DNA of 21,446 nucleotides from contig CAJPST010000013.1 of assembly GCA_905373425.1 (NCBI GenBank), positions 1 to 21,446 of the forward strand, read 5' to 3'. The notes beneath the pieces are model-generated. The model did not search any database, was not told the origin of the DNA, and saw only the letters and a program-made list of their open reading frames with translations. Made by a program: the position numbers and the translations under genes. Of this stretch, positions 6,340 to 14,930 are shown in pieces (positions within the stretch are counted from its first letter, which is position 1; each line of letters starts with the position of its first letter). The DNA comes from an uncultured Mesocricetibacter sp. (GTDB lineage: Bacteria > Pseudomonadota > Gammaproteobacteria > Enterobacterales > Pasteurellaceae).

Positions 6340-6794
6340 TATTCACCCACATTTTTTTGACTGTTTAAGGCCTTCCATTTTAAACGATTAACTTCCACTT
6401 TGCGTCCTAATGCGCTATAAAACACCATCGATGGAATCGCGACCAAAATCCCGACTGCGGTGGCTTTTAAGGCAAGAGATAAATGCAACATAATTGCCGC
6501 CGCATCAATATCCCCCGATGAATTTCCTAAATCGTAAAATGTTAATAAAATCCCAATTACTGTCCCTAATAATCCGATATAGGGCGCATTCACTCCGATA
6601 GTGGAAATAATGGTTAAATGGCGGTTCAAATCAATATCCAGCTCATGAATATTATGATAAGAAGATACTTTGACTTTATTCAGAAAAATAAAGCGTTCAA
6701 TTACAAACCAAACCATAATAAAGCTCATCACGGCTAATAAGCCGAGAATAATGTAATCAATATAATGTTTCAAAAAATCAAATAATACGGGCAT
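6339..6794 (-). CDS. exbB: TonB-system proton-channel subunit ExbB (short form)
   Basis: The product has 151 residues, far shorter than E. coli ExbB (244) but like the short ExbB of Haemophilus. Three membrane helices are visible: YIILGLLAVMSFIMVWFVIE near the N-terminus, APYIGLLGTVIGILLTFYDLG in the middle, and LALKATAVGILVAIPSMVFY near the end. The last two line the pore and contain the conserved small and Thr residues. The long N-terminal region and large cytoplasmic loop of the enteric protein are missing. It forms a pentamer around an ExbD dimer and drives TonB with proton flow. The start has AAGGA upstream. It is first in the operon, behind a Fur-box-like sequence. Confidence 0.96.
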   Translation of the reverse strand: MPVLFDFLKHYIDYIILGLLAVMSFIMVWFVIERFIFLNKVKVSSYHNIHELDIDLNRHLTIISTIGVNAPYIGLLGTVIGILLTFYDLGNSSGDIDAAAIMLHLSLALKATAVGILVAIPSMVFYSALGRKVEVNRLKWKALNSQKNVGE

Positions 6795-6838
6795 TTTGTA
6801 TCCTTAGCGATGATAAAAAATCAGGGTGCAACTTAATT

Positions 6839-6857
6839 GATAATAGATTTCAATTAG
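6839..6857. promoter_or_regulatory. Fur-box-like sequence upstream of exbB
   Basis: GATAATAGATTTCAATTAG matches the first hexamer of the 19-base Fur consensus exactly and about ten positions in all. The minus-strand TATTAT inside it could be the -10 of the exbB promoter, so bound Fur would block transcription. The fit is partial; iron control of exbBD-tonB is known in related bacteria but only inferred here. Confidence 0.4.
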
Positions 6858-6909
6858 ATTAAGAATTGTAACAAAGTTGAGTGTTTTGGTAAATATTGAA
6901 GCAGGATAT

Positions 6910-7314
6910 TTAGGAAAAATGGGACCACTCTTGAGCAGCAGAATGAGATCTGATTTTGCTTTGGGTGTCGAACAGCGCTAGTTTAGTTAGCTCTTCTAAA
7001 GATTGATTATCGGTTCGCATTGCTATACCAAAAGAGGAATATGGCTGTTCTGATAAAATAAAATGCAGATCGGGAAAATCCACACTAGTGAATGACTTTT
7101 TGTTAATCAAATTAATGATACTAATCACGGAATGAGCCGTTTTTAAAGTGCGGTCAATTTTTAGAGCGTTTTGCAAAAACTGTTTATCAGGGACATATAC
7201 GTATAATCGTGTAATTATAACGAACATCAACGTAAGTTTTTGATTTTGCTGTTTATGGAAAAACAAGTGAAATCGTGCTGAAATTGTGGAGGCTTCAGGA
7301 AGGAATGTGGTCAA
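6910..7314 (-). pseudogene. Uncertain ORF, possibly the tail of a solute-binding protein
   Basis: An open frame of 134 codons starts only at a TTG (7314) with no good ribosome-binding site. The N-terminal half is low-quality sequence and contains an uptake signal (7145-7156) read as DRTLKT. The C-terminal half, FILSEQPYSSFGIAMRTDNQ followed by SLEELTKLAL and a final Trp, has the look of the C-terminal end of a family 3 amino-acid-binding protein (pattern S..PY..GIA.RKDN..L). No signal peptide or ligand-binding N-lobe is present, so it could be a fragment, or the likeness could be chance. It lies between exbB and malT on the same strand as both. Confidence 0.28.
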
Positions 7315-7319
7315 TAGAA

Positions 7320-7363
7320 AAAAGTGCGGTCAAAAAAATACCAGAAATATCGACCGCACTTTT
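7320..7363 (-). terminator. Inverted pair of uptake signals acting as malT terminator
   Basis: AAAAGTGCGGTC (7320-7331) and GACCGCACTTTT (7352-7363) form a perfect 12-bp stem with a 20-base loop. On the minus strand the stem ends in TTTTTT, 17 bases after the malT stop. Converging uptake signals commonly double as terminators in this family. Confidence 0.82.
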
Positions 7364-7380
7364 GTTTACGTTGAATACGG

Positions 7381-10101
7381 CTAGTTGTATCCCATCAATT
7401 TTAATAAATCCCTTGTGTAAGTAATGGCTTCTGTTCGGTTGGCCACACCGATTTTTTGATATAGATTACGAATATGGGTTTTGATCGTAGTGGTTGCAAC
7501 CTGTAATTCATCGGAAATCTGTTCATTACTGTAGCCCGAGTATATTAGCCCTAATACCTGCCATTCGCGCTGAGTCAGCGGGCTGATCCGGAGTAATTCC
7601 GGCACTTCAGGTGTTGCCAATAGCTTGTTGACGAATTGTTCGTCGAAATGGGCAAATTTATGGCGATAATATTGATTAATGTTACGCAGAATGAATTGTG
7701 CTTTGTGTAATGCTAATTCGTCCAGCACGTTTAATTGGAGTAGCTGACGAATTTGTTGCGCCATGCTTTCTCCTTCAATTACAAAGGCGCTGATGAAATT
7801 GGTCTGGCGGGTTAGGCGCAATGCTTCGATCAGTGCCTGTTGCGCTTCTTCCTTATTGCCTTGCAAAAAGTGCCAACGGTTACGCAAAATCAAGGCTCGA
7901 TTGAGATCACAGGTGAAGTGTAACTCCGTTGAAGTGTGGATTAACCGATCCAAAATTTGCCCTGCGGCTTCAAATTCACCGATTAGCATTTGAGCACGCA
8001 CGATATTACGCCATTGCACTTGGGAAAAATGATTTTTATCTGTATTCGGCTGTCGACTTTGCACCAACCAAGCACGAGCGGCATCTACATTATTCGTCAT
8101 TTGCCATAAAAATAGTTTGGCTTGATCCGTGTTTGCCAGCCAGTCATGATGATAGGTTTGAGTGCTTTGCTGCTGTATTTGTACAATTTCCTCCAACAGG
8201 CGGGATGCGTTGTCCAAATCACCGCGTACCAAGGAAATTTTGCTCAGTAAAGCCAAGCATTGTAGTTTATCCTCGGTTTTTTGTAGCACGTCCATTCCGG
8301 CATTTGCCATGGCCTCTGCTTTGTCGAGGTTATACCATTCCCATAAGATTTGGCCTTTTAAACGCAGCAAAAATTCATACATCGGCACTTTTTGCAGGTG
8401 ATTTTCTTTTACAAATTGACCGGCTTTATCCAGCATGTCATAAGCGGCTTGCAAAAATCCCTGCGCCATCAAAATTTCAGATTGTTGAATTAAAGACCAC
8501 AGAATGTTGTGATAAGTGTGATAATAGCGAGCGGTTTTTTCCACACTTTGCAACATACTTAACGCCTCGGTGAGATTACCGTGGCAGTGCAATGCTTCAC
8601 CGATAACGGAAGTGGCCACAATTTGCGCATAATAAAAACTCTCCGGCAGTTCATCCAATGCCTTAGAGGCAAGAGAAAGAGCGCTGTCTTCATCGCCTTG
8701 ATTAATCGCTACCTGCGCCCGTAATACATCAAATTCTGCCTGTGATTCCTTGCTTAGCTCTGAAAGTGCGGTAGAAAAATGTGCCAAAATTCCATTTACT
8801 TCCGTATGGCGATGTTGGCTTTGTGCCAGCCAAGCTTTTAGCAAGACTAAATTTGGCTGTTGCATCAGCGTGGCTTCATCAATGCAATTCAGACTTTCTT
8901 CCAATAATTTCAGTTCGCCTTGATGGAATAAGGTCCAACCGTTTTGCTGTAAAATCATTAATAATGTGCTGTTATCGGCCAACTGCATTGCGTGATACAG
9001 GGCTTCCGTGGTGTAACCGAGTTTCAGCCAGGTTTGTGCCGCCTGCCGATGCAATTGTTCTAATTCACCATGTAGTTCGCTTTCGCGACAATGAGATAAA
9101 AACGAAGCGAATAGCGGATGAAAGCGCCACCAGTGGTCTTCCGAATCCATTTGTTGCAAAAACAGCCCTTGTTTTTCTAATTCTTCCAATTTTTTACCAC
9201 TGCTCGGTAACCCTGTTACCTGCTGTACCAATTCTTCATTCATTGAACGTAAAATGGAACAGCGTAATACAAATAATCGAGTTTCGTTATCTACACGATT
9301 CAGCACTTCGTCATTTAAATATTCGTTAATATGGAAATTATTGGATTTTGCCAAACGTCTAGCGGTGTCCTGCAAAGGTGAAGTGACACTTTCCGGATTT
9401 TTAGTTATTGCTTGTTTGGCTGATAAGCTAATCAACTGTAGTGCTGTCGGCCAACCTTCAACTTCATCGCATAACGCAATTATATCCTTTTCTGCCAGTT
9501 CACTACCTAAACGGGACTGGAAAAATGCCACCGATTCCTGATGATTAAACGGTAACTGATGCATGTCGATTTCCAACAATTGTTCTTGTACCCGCAGACT
9601 TGCAATGCCTAATGGCGGAACGGAACGTGAGATGAGAATCAAAGTCATATTTTCCGGTTGATGCTTAATCCAGTATTTCAGCGCATCGTGAATTTCTTCA
9701 TTTTCAATCAGATGATAGTCATCAATAATGACGTAAAAATGCTGTTTGAACTGAGAAACTTTCAGTAATAACTGGTTTAGCGAAGTCAGCAGATTTGCTT
9801 GTAAGTTAATCGAATCTTCGTCTATCGCCTGTGCTTTGGATTCTATGGCATTCGATAATGCTGCGCTGAAGTAAGCGGCGAAACGTTCTGTTTTATTATC
9901 GCTTTCATCCAACGAATACCAACCTACATTTTGTTGTGTTGCCACCCATTGTGAAATCAGTGTGGTTTTACCGTAACCTGCCGGGGCATTAACCAGTACC
10001 AGAGGGTAGAGATCAGATTTATCAAGTAATTGACATAAGCGCTCGCGTCGAATACTGTTCGGCAAGCGATAAGAACAGATTAATTTTGATGGGATTAACA
10101 T
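7381..10101 (-). CDS. malT: Maltose regulon transcriptional activator MalT
   Basis: The product has 906 residues (E. coli MalT 901), with the same start MLIPSKL. It is a STAND-family ATPase: Walker A NAPAGYGKTTL at about 38-48, a Walker B-like stretch HFYVIIDDYHL, a winged-helix region, then a long superhelical repeat domain (about 440-810) that binds maltotriose. It ends in a LuxR-type helix-turn-helix (about 838-902) beginning LTQREWQVLGL, with QISDELQVATTTIKTHIRNL as recognition part. With ATP and maltotriose MalT oligomerises and activates promoters containing GGGGA(T/G)GAGG-like decamers. It is divergent from malP with 172 bases between the starts. No strong Shine-Dalgarno precedes the ATG, which suggests low expression. 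No maltose transporter or maltoporin genes are in the window. Confidence 0.97.
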   Translation of the reverse strand: MLIPSKLICSYRLPNSIRRERLCQLLDKSDLYPLVLVNAPAGYGKTTLISQWVATQQNVGWYSLDESDNKTERFAAYFSAALSNAIESKAQAIDEDSINLQANLLTSLNQLLLKVSQFKQHFYVIIDDYHLIENEEIHDALKYWIKHQPENMTLILISRSVPPLGIASLRVQEQLLEIDMHQLPFNHQESVAFFQSRLGSELAEKDIIALCDEVEGWPTALQLISLSAKQAITKNPESVTSPLQDTARRLAKSNNFHINEYLNDEVLNRVDNETRLFVLRCSILRSMNEELVQQVTGLPSSGKKLEELEKQGLFLQQMDSEDHWWRFHPLFASFLSHCRESELHGELEQLHRQAAQTWLKLGYTTEALYHAMQLADNSTLLMILQQNGWTLFHQGELKLLEESLNCIDEATLMQQPNLVLLKAWLAQSQHRHTEVNGILAHFSTALSELSKESQAEFDVLRAQVAINQGDEDSALSLASKALDELPESFYYAQIVATSVIGEALHCHGNLTEALSMLQSVEKTARYYHTYHNILWSLIQQSEILMAQGFLQAAYDMLDKAGQFVKENHLQKVPMYEFLLRLKGQILWEWYNLDKAEAMANAGMDVLQKTEDKLQCLALLSKISLVRGDLDNASRLLEEIVQIQQQSTQTYHHDWLANTDQAKLFLWQMTNNVDAARAWLVQSRQPNTDKNHFSQVQWRNIVRAQMLIGEFEAAGQILDRLIHTSTELHFTCDLNRALILRNRWHFLQGNKEEAQQALIEALRLTRQTNFISAFVIEGESMAQQIRQLLQLNVLDELALHKAQFILRNINQYYRHKFAHFDEQFVNKLLATPEVPELLRISPLTQREWQVLGLIYSGYSNEQISDELQVATTTIKTHIRNLYQKIGVANRTEAITYTRDLLKLMGYN
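8763..8772 (+). repeat. DNA uptake signal within malT
   Basis: AAAGTGCGGT occurs in the coding region of the MalT repeat domain, encoded on the opposite strand. Confidence 0.8.
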
Positions 10102-10128
10102 AATTACTGTTTTTTCAATTTAGTTTAG

Positions 10129-10149
10129 AAGAGGATGAACTCTCCTCTT
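10129..10149. promoter_or_regulatory. Inverted GA-rich element, candidate MalT operators
   Basis: AAGAGGA and TCCTCTT form an inverted repeat with a seven-base spacer (TGAACTC). GAGGATGAAC on the plus strand (10131-10140) agrees at about seven of ten positions with the MalT box GGGGA(T/G)GAGG, and GAGGAGAGTT on the minus strand is similar. The element lies about 42 bases before the candidate malP -10, suitable for an activator. A further AAGGAGGAT occurs at 10197-10205. The assignment rests on resemblance and position. Confidence 0.42.
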
Positions 10150-10190
10150 TTTGTCGTCCGATTACTTCCTTACTGTCATACTAACAATAT

Positions 10191-10196
10191 TATAAT
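10191..10196 (+). promoter_or_regulatory. Candidate -10 of the malP promoter
   Basis: TATAAT lies about 78 bases before the malP ATG. No good -35 occurs 16-18 bases upstream, which is typical of MalT-activated promoters. Confidence 0.5.
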
Positions 10197-10273
10197 AAGG
10201 AGGATTTGATTTTTGTTCGGTTAAACATAATGAATCCAAGAAATTTTAATTATTGTATTAGGAGTTTTCTTTA

Positions 10274-12664
10274 ATGTCTAAATCACCCATGCATAATACG
10301 GCATTTGACGTAATAACACAAAAATATTGCCGTTATTTTGACGTACAATCCCCTAAACAATTCACATTAGAACAGTGGTATCGCGTCATCGCCGAAGGTA
10401 CGCTTGAACTGGCTTATGGCAAACCTGCCGCGAAAAAAAGCGGTCGCCATGTCAATTATCTTTCCATGGAATTCTTAATCGGCCGACTCACAGGCAATAA
10501 TCTGATGAATTTAGGCTATTACGACGCTATCAAAGCTTATTTGGCAAATTATGATGTGGAGTTGGTAGATGTGTTGGAACAAGAGCGTGATCCGGCGTTA
10601 GGTAACGGCGGTTTAGGTCGCTTGGCCGCTTGTTTCTTAGACTCCATGGCAACCCTTGGACAAAACGCTACGGGGTACGGCTTACACTATCAATACGGTT
10701 TATTTAAACAATCCTTTGAAGACGGTATGCAAAAAGAATGTGCCGATCTGTGGTCACGCAACAGCTACCCGTGGCATCGTTACAACCCATCTAAAACGCA
10801 AAATATCGGCTTTGGCGGTAAAATTAAGCTAATTAAAGGCGATAAATACGCATGGGAGCCGAAACTGACCATCCAAGGCAAAGTCTTTGACTTGCCGATT
10901 GTCGGTTATAAGAATGAGGTTATCCAACCGCTTCGCTTATGGCAGGCAGACAGCGAGCAATCTTTCGATTTGGCGTTATTTAACGATGGAAAATTCCTCA
11001 ACGCCGATAAAACGATTGTCAATGCCACCGCACTTACCCAAGTGTTATACCCGAACGACAACCACAAAGCCGGACAAAAATTGCGCTTAATGCAGCAATA
11101 TTTCCATTGCGCCTGCTCCGTCGCCGACATTTTGGCACGCCATTTTGCCGAAGGTCACGCCTTGAAAGACTTTGCGAAATATCAAGTCATTCAGTTGAAC
11201 GACACCCACCCGACGCTGGCTATTCCGGAATTAATGCGCGTATTGTTAGATGAATATGATTTGAGCTGGGATGAAGCCTGGGAAATTTGCTCCCATACGT
11301 TCGCTTACACCAATCACACCTTGTTACCTGAAGCCTTAGAACAATGGGATCAACGTTTATTTAAACAATTATTACCACGCCATTTCCAAATCGTGGAAAA
11401 AATTAACAACCTCTTCCACGAAAAAGTGCGGTCAGAATTCGGCGCGGATCCGAAAGTGTGGGAAAAACTGGCGATTCTATTCGATTATCGCGTGCGCATG
11501 GCAAATTTATGCGTGGTGACTTGCTTCAAAGTTAATGGCGTCGCGCAAATCCACTCAGATTTAGTGGTCAGCGATTTATTCCCGGAATACCACAAATTAT
11601 TCCCAACCAAATTCTGTAACGTGACCAACGGTATTACACCACGCCGTTGGATCCAACAAGCTAACCCGAAATTAAGCGCGTTGTTGGATAAAACCCTGAA
11701 AAAAGACTGGACGAAAGATCTGGAATTACTCAAAGGCGTGGAAAAATTTGTGGATGATGCCGCGTTCCGTGAAGAATATCGCGCTATTAAACACCACAAC
11801 AAGGTTGTGTTAGCCGATGAAATTCAACGCACGTTGGGCTTTACCGTCAATACCGATGCGATTTTCGACATTCAAATTAAACGTTTCCACGAATATAAAC
11901 GTCAACATTTGAACCTGTTGAACATTATCGCTACTTACCAATCATTAAAGGCCAATCCGAATCAGGATTACACACCGCGCGTGTTTGTTTTTGCAGGCAA
12001 AGCGGCACCGGGTTATTATTTGGCGAAAAACATCATTCACGCCATCAACAACGTGGCGGATGTGATCAATAACGACAAAGCCATGAAAGATCGCCTGCAA
12101 GTGGCATTCCTGCCGGATTATCGCGTCAGCTTGGCAGAAAAAATCATTCCGGCTGCAGATGTATCTGAGCAAATTTCCATGGCAGGGAAAGAAGCCTCCG
12201 GTACCGGTAATATGAAATTAGCCTTAAACGGTGCTTTGACACTAGGTACGCTGGACGGCGCTAACGTAGAAATTGCCGAGATGGTGGGCGAAGAAAACGT
12301 GTTTATTTTCGGTCATACAGTAGAAAGCGTGCGTAAATTATTGGCAAAAGGCTATAAACCGCGTGATTACTACAAACGTGATCCTGTGTTGAAAAATGCC
12401 ATGGATTTCTTAACCAAAGACAAAGTTTGCCACGGCGACAAACACATGTTCAAACTGATGCTGGACAGCTTGTTAAAACACGATCCGTTCTTAGTGTTAG
12501 CAGACTTTGACAGCTATGTGAAAGCACAACAAAAAGTCGGCGAAGCCTATTTGAATCAAGACGCTTGGTTACGCAGTGCAATTTTAAATACCGCACGCCT
12601 TGGCACGTTCAGTTCAGACCGCTCAATTCGTGACTATCAACAACGAATTTGGCTGAAAAAGTAA
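10274..12664 (+). CDS. malP: Maltodextrin phosphorylase
   Basis: The product has 796 residues (E. coli MalP 797; GlgP 815). This GT35 enzyme splits glucose-1-phosphate from the non-reducing end of maltodextrins using inorganic phosphate. Typical motifs are GRHVNYLSMEFLIGR near residue 56, DPALGNGGLGRLAACFLDS near 111, QLNDTHPTLAIPELMR near 310, and the PLP site EASGTGNMKLALNGALTLGT with the cofactor lysine at Lys648. The N-terminal allosteric extension of glycogen phosphorylases is absent. AGGAG nine bases before the ATG supports the start. It is the first gene of a plus-strand run with malQ, and the position opposite malT makes MalP a better call than GlgP. It contains an uptake signal at 11422-11433. 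Confidence 0.96.
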   Translation: MSKSPMHNTAFDVITQKYCRYFDVQSPKQFTLEQWYRVIAEGTLELAYGKPAAKKSGRHVNYLSMEFLIGRLTGNNLMNLGYYDAIKAYLANYDVELVDVLEQERDPALGNGGLGRLAACFLDSMATLGQNATGYGLHYQYGLFKQSFEDGMQKECADLWSRNSYPWHRYNPSKTQNIGFGGKIKLIKGDKYAWEPKLTIQGKVFDLPIVGYKNEVIQPLRLWQADSEQSFDLALFNDGKFLNADKTIVNATALTQVLYPNDNHKAGQKLRLMQQYFHCACSVADILARHFAEGHALKDFAKYQVIQLNDTHPTLAIPELMRVLLDEYDLSWDEAWEICSHTFAYTNHTLLPEALEQWDQRLFKQLLPRHFQIVEKINNLFHEKVRSEFGADPKVWEKLAILFDYRVRMANLCVVTCFKVNGVAQIHSDLVVSDLFPEYHKLFPTKFCNVTNGITPRRWIQQANPKLSALLDKTLKKDWTKDLELLKGVEKFVDDAAFREEYRAIKHHNKVVLADEIQRTLGFTVNTDAIFDIQIKRFHEYKRQHLNLLNIIATYQSLKANPNQDYTPRVFVFAGKAAPGYYLAKNIIHAINNVADVINNDKAMKDRLQVAFLPDYRVSLAEKIIPAADVSEQISMAGKEASGTGNMKLALNGALTLGTLDGANVEIAEMVGEENVFIFGHTVESVRKLLAKGYKPRDYYKRDPVLKNAMDFLTKDKVCHGDKHMFKLMLDSLLKHDPFLVLADFDSYVKAQQKVGEAYLNQDAWLRSAILNTARLGTFSSDRSIRDYQQRIWLKK
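11422..11433 (+). repeat. DNA uptake signal within malP
   Basis: AAAAGTGCGGTC is read in frame as part of EKVRSEF. Confidence 0.85.
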
Positions 12665-12674
12665 CCGCACTTTT
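12664..12674 (-). repeat. DNA uptake signal after malP
   Basis: ACCGCACTTTT begins at the last base of the malP stop codon. It has no inverted partner nearby, so it is not a terminator by itself. Confidence 0.85.
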
Positions 12675-12696
12675 TAGTGAATTGATGATAATTGAT

Positions 12697-12720
12697 GGCG
12701 CGCGTCTTCTGACGCGTGCC
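12697..12720. promoter_or_regulatory. GC-rich stem-loop between malP and malQ (first of two)
   Basis: GGCGCGCGTC and GACGCGTGCC pair over ten positions (one G-T) around a TTCT loop. No T-run follows on the plus strand, so it is not a standard terminator. It could protect the 3' end of malP mRNA or set the malP/malQ ratio. Confidence 0.7.
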
Positions 12721-12740
12721 TTCAGCTAAATAACAAACGA

Positions 12741-12760
12741 TGCGTATCGGAAGATGCGCA
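12741..12760. promoter_or_regulatory. Stem-loop between malP and malQ (second of two)
   Basis: TGCGTATC and GATGCGCA pair over eight positions (one T-G) around a GGAA loop, twenty bases after the first stem-loop and 43 bases before malQ. No T-run follows. The two hairpins share GCGT/TGCGC-type words and may belong to an interspersed repeat family. Confidence 0.65.
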
Positions 12761-12803
12761 CCACCGACTAGCCGAAAAATAAGAAAATCCTTTAGGAATC
12801 CTT

Positions 12804-14879
12804 ATGTCTATCAAAGAAAAATCCTTCGACCAAGCAGGCATCATGCCTTATTTTTTTGATGAGCGCGGTTCAAAAATACGTGCGCCGTTACACATCAAGC
12901 AAGCCTTGTTGGCAACCTTTGACGGTCACCTTCGTAGCCGCACTAACCCCTTGCCGCCGGTGAAAATTCTCTATCAAAATCAACCGCACTTTTTGCCGTT
13001 AACGACCTCCGATAAAAAACATCCATGGTTAGGGAAATGGCAACTGCGTTTGGAAAATTCCGGAGAGATTCTTGAAGGCAGAGTGAAGAAAAATCATATT
13101 GAACTACCACGGGATTTGCCGCTCGGCTATCATGATTTAACGCTTTTCGGTCATAAAAAAACCGTGGAATGTCGCATTATTGTGGCACCGCAACGTTGTT
13201 ATCAGCCACAAGAACTAGAACAAGGCAAAAAATTGTGGGGTTCCTTTATTCAGCTTTACACCTTGAAATCGGCGCAAAACTGGGGCGTGGGTGATTTTGG
13301 TGATCTCAAACAATTTCTACAGGAATTAGCGCCTTATCAAGCGGATTTTTTAGGTTTAAATCCAATTCATGCGCTCTTCCCGGCAAATCCTGACGGTGCC
13401 AGTCCATACAGTCCCTCTTCGCGCAAATGGCTGAATGTGATTTACATTGATGTGAATCAACTGCCCGAATTCCAACAAAGCGACAGTGCACAAAAATGGT
13501 TTGCTTCCGCGGAAGTGCAACACCAATTAAGTAATTTGCGTGCTGCCGAATGGGTGAATTATGGAAAAGTGCTTCCGTTAAAATTGAAAGGATTGCGTTT
13601 TGCGTTTGACGAATTTAAGCAAAATTCGACCGCACTTTCACAGCAAGTCTTTGCCGATTTCGTACGCGAGGGCGGTGAAAGTTTACAGGTGCAAGCCACC
13701 TTCGATGCATTACACGCCCATTTAAGTAGCCGTTATGCGGAACAATGGGGTTGGGATTTTTGGGCACCGCAGTTCCGCGACTACCATTCCGAAACGGTCG
13801 CCCAATTCCGCCATCAATATGGCGAAGAAATTGAATTCTATGCATGGTTACAATTCTGTGCCGACCGACAGCTTGCTGAATGCGATGCCTTATGCAAAGC
13901 ACAGCAAATGACAATTGGTATGTATCGTGATTTAGCGGTTGGCGTCACCGGTAGCGGTTCGGAAACCTGGAATGATAAAGAACTGTATTGTCTGCGCGCT
14001 TCTGTGGGTGCGCCACCGGATATTCTCGGCCCACAAGGTCAAAATTGGGGCTTAACGCCGATGAATCCTCATATACTGAAACAGCGCGCATACCAACCGT
14101 TCATTGATTTGATTCGCGCCAACATGAAACACTGCGGCGCATTACGCATCGATCATATTATGTCGTTGTTACGTCTCTGGTGGATTCCAAAAGGCGATTG
14201 CCCGGCAAACGGCGCTTATGTGCGTTATCCGGTGGACGATTTAATTGCGATTTTGGCTTTGGAAAGCCAACGCCACCACTGTTTGATTATCGGTGAAGAT
14301 TTAGGCACAGTACCTAAAGAAATCGTCAGCAAACTCAAAAATGCAGGCATTTTGTCTTATAAAATTTTCTACTTTGAATTCGATCAACAAGGACAAAGTC
14401 ACAATCTACAAGAGTATCCATATCAGGCGATGACTACGTTAAGCACCCATGATTTGCCAACCATTAACGGTTATTGGCGCGGTTATGATTTTGAATTGGG
14501 ACAAAAATATGGCGTGTATCCGAATCCAAAAATCTTGCAAATATTGAGAAATAGCCGAATTGATGCCAAAGAAAAAATCTTGGCACGCCTTAGCGAAAAC
14601 GGCATTAAAGTGGATAAAGGTATTGATGAAACCTTGTCTTCCGTTGTCACAAAAAAATTTACCCATCAATTGCAAACCTATGTCGCCGATGTCAGCAGCG
14701 CCCTATTTGGCTTCCAACCGGAAGACTGGCTGGATATGACCGAACCGGTCAATATTCCGGGCACCAGTATGGAATACGCTAACTGGCGCCGCCGTTTAAC
14801 GCAAAACACCGACGCGATTTTTTCCGCTCAAGACATTCAGAAATTGCTGAAAGAGGTAAATGCTAAACGTAAGGGCTAA
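12804..14879 (+). CDS. malQ: 4-alpha-glucanotransferase (amylomaltase)
   Basis: The product has 691 residues (E. coli MalQ 694). This GH77 enzyme transfers dextrinyl units between maltodextrins and releases glucose. An N-terminal non-catalytic region (about 1-140) precedes the barrel. Signatures are WGSFIQLYTLKSAQNWGVGD, SPYSPSSRKWLNVIYIDV, and the catalytic residues Asp450 (ALRIDHIMSL, nucleophile), Glu498 (IIGEDLGTVP, acid/base) and Asp550 (THDLPTINGYW). AGGAA lies seven bases before the ATG. It is 139 bases downstream of malP with two stem-loops between, so it is probably in the same transcript but set differently. Two uptake signals lie inside the gene. MalQ supplies the longer dextrins MalP needs. 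Confidence 0.96.
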   Translation: MSIKEKSFDQAGIMPYFFDERGSKIRAPLHIKQALLATFDGHLRSRTNPLPPVKILYQNQPHFLPLTTSDKKHPWLGKWQLRLENSGEILEGRVKKNHIELPRDLPLGYHDLTLFGHKKTVECRIIVAPQRCYQPQELEQGKKLWGSFIQLYTLKSAQNWGVGDFGDLKQFLQELAPYQADFLGLNPIHALFPANPDGASPYSPSSRKWLNVIYIDVNQLPEFQQSDSAQKWFASAEVQHQLSNLRAAEWVNYGKVLPLKLKGLRFAFDEFKQNSTALSQQVFADFVREGGESLQVQATFDALHAHLSSRYAEQWGWDFWAPQFRDYHSETVAQFRHQYGEEIEFYAWLQFCADRQLAECDALCKAQQMTIGMYRDLAVGVTGSGSETWNDKELYCLRASVGAPPDILGPQGQNWGLTPMNPHILKQRAYQPFIDLIRANMKHCGALRIDHIMSLLRLWWIPKGDCPANGAYVRYPVDDLIAILALESQRHHCLIIGEDLGTVPKEIVSKLKNAGILSYKIFYFEFDQQGQSHNLQEYPYQAMTTLSTHDLPTINGYWRGYDFELGQKYGVYPNPKILQILRNSRIDAKEKILARLSENGIKVDKGIDETLSSVVTKKFTHQLQTYVADVSSALFGFQPEDWLDMTEPVNIPGTSMEYANWRRRLTQNTDAIFSAQDIQKLLKEVNAKRKG
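12983..12993 (-). repeat. DNA uptake signal within malQ (first)
   Basis: ACCGCACTTTT is read in frame as QPHFL, in the non-catalytic N-terminal region. Confidence 0.82.
13628..13638 (-). repeat. DNA uptake signal within malQ (second)
   Basis: GACCGCACTTT is read in frame as STALS, in a variable region between conserved motifs. Confidence 0.82.
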
Positions 14880-14889
14880 ATGCCGACGT

Positions 14890-14901
14890 AAAAGTGCGGT
14901 C
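14890..14901 (+). repeat. DNA uptake signal between malQ and the PfkB kinase gene
   Basis: AAAAGTGCGGTC lies in the short gap after the malQ stop, upstream of the AGGAGAG ribosome-binding site of the next gene. Confidence 0.88.
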
Positions 14902-14930
14902 AAAAATTCGGGTAAATTTTAGGAGAGATA

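Noticed and set aside
7929..9541. Several plus-strand ORFs of up to 214 codons opposite malT
   Set aside because: They are antisense shadows of an unmistakable full-length MalT and resemble no protein family I know.
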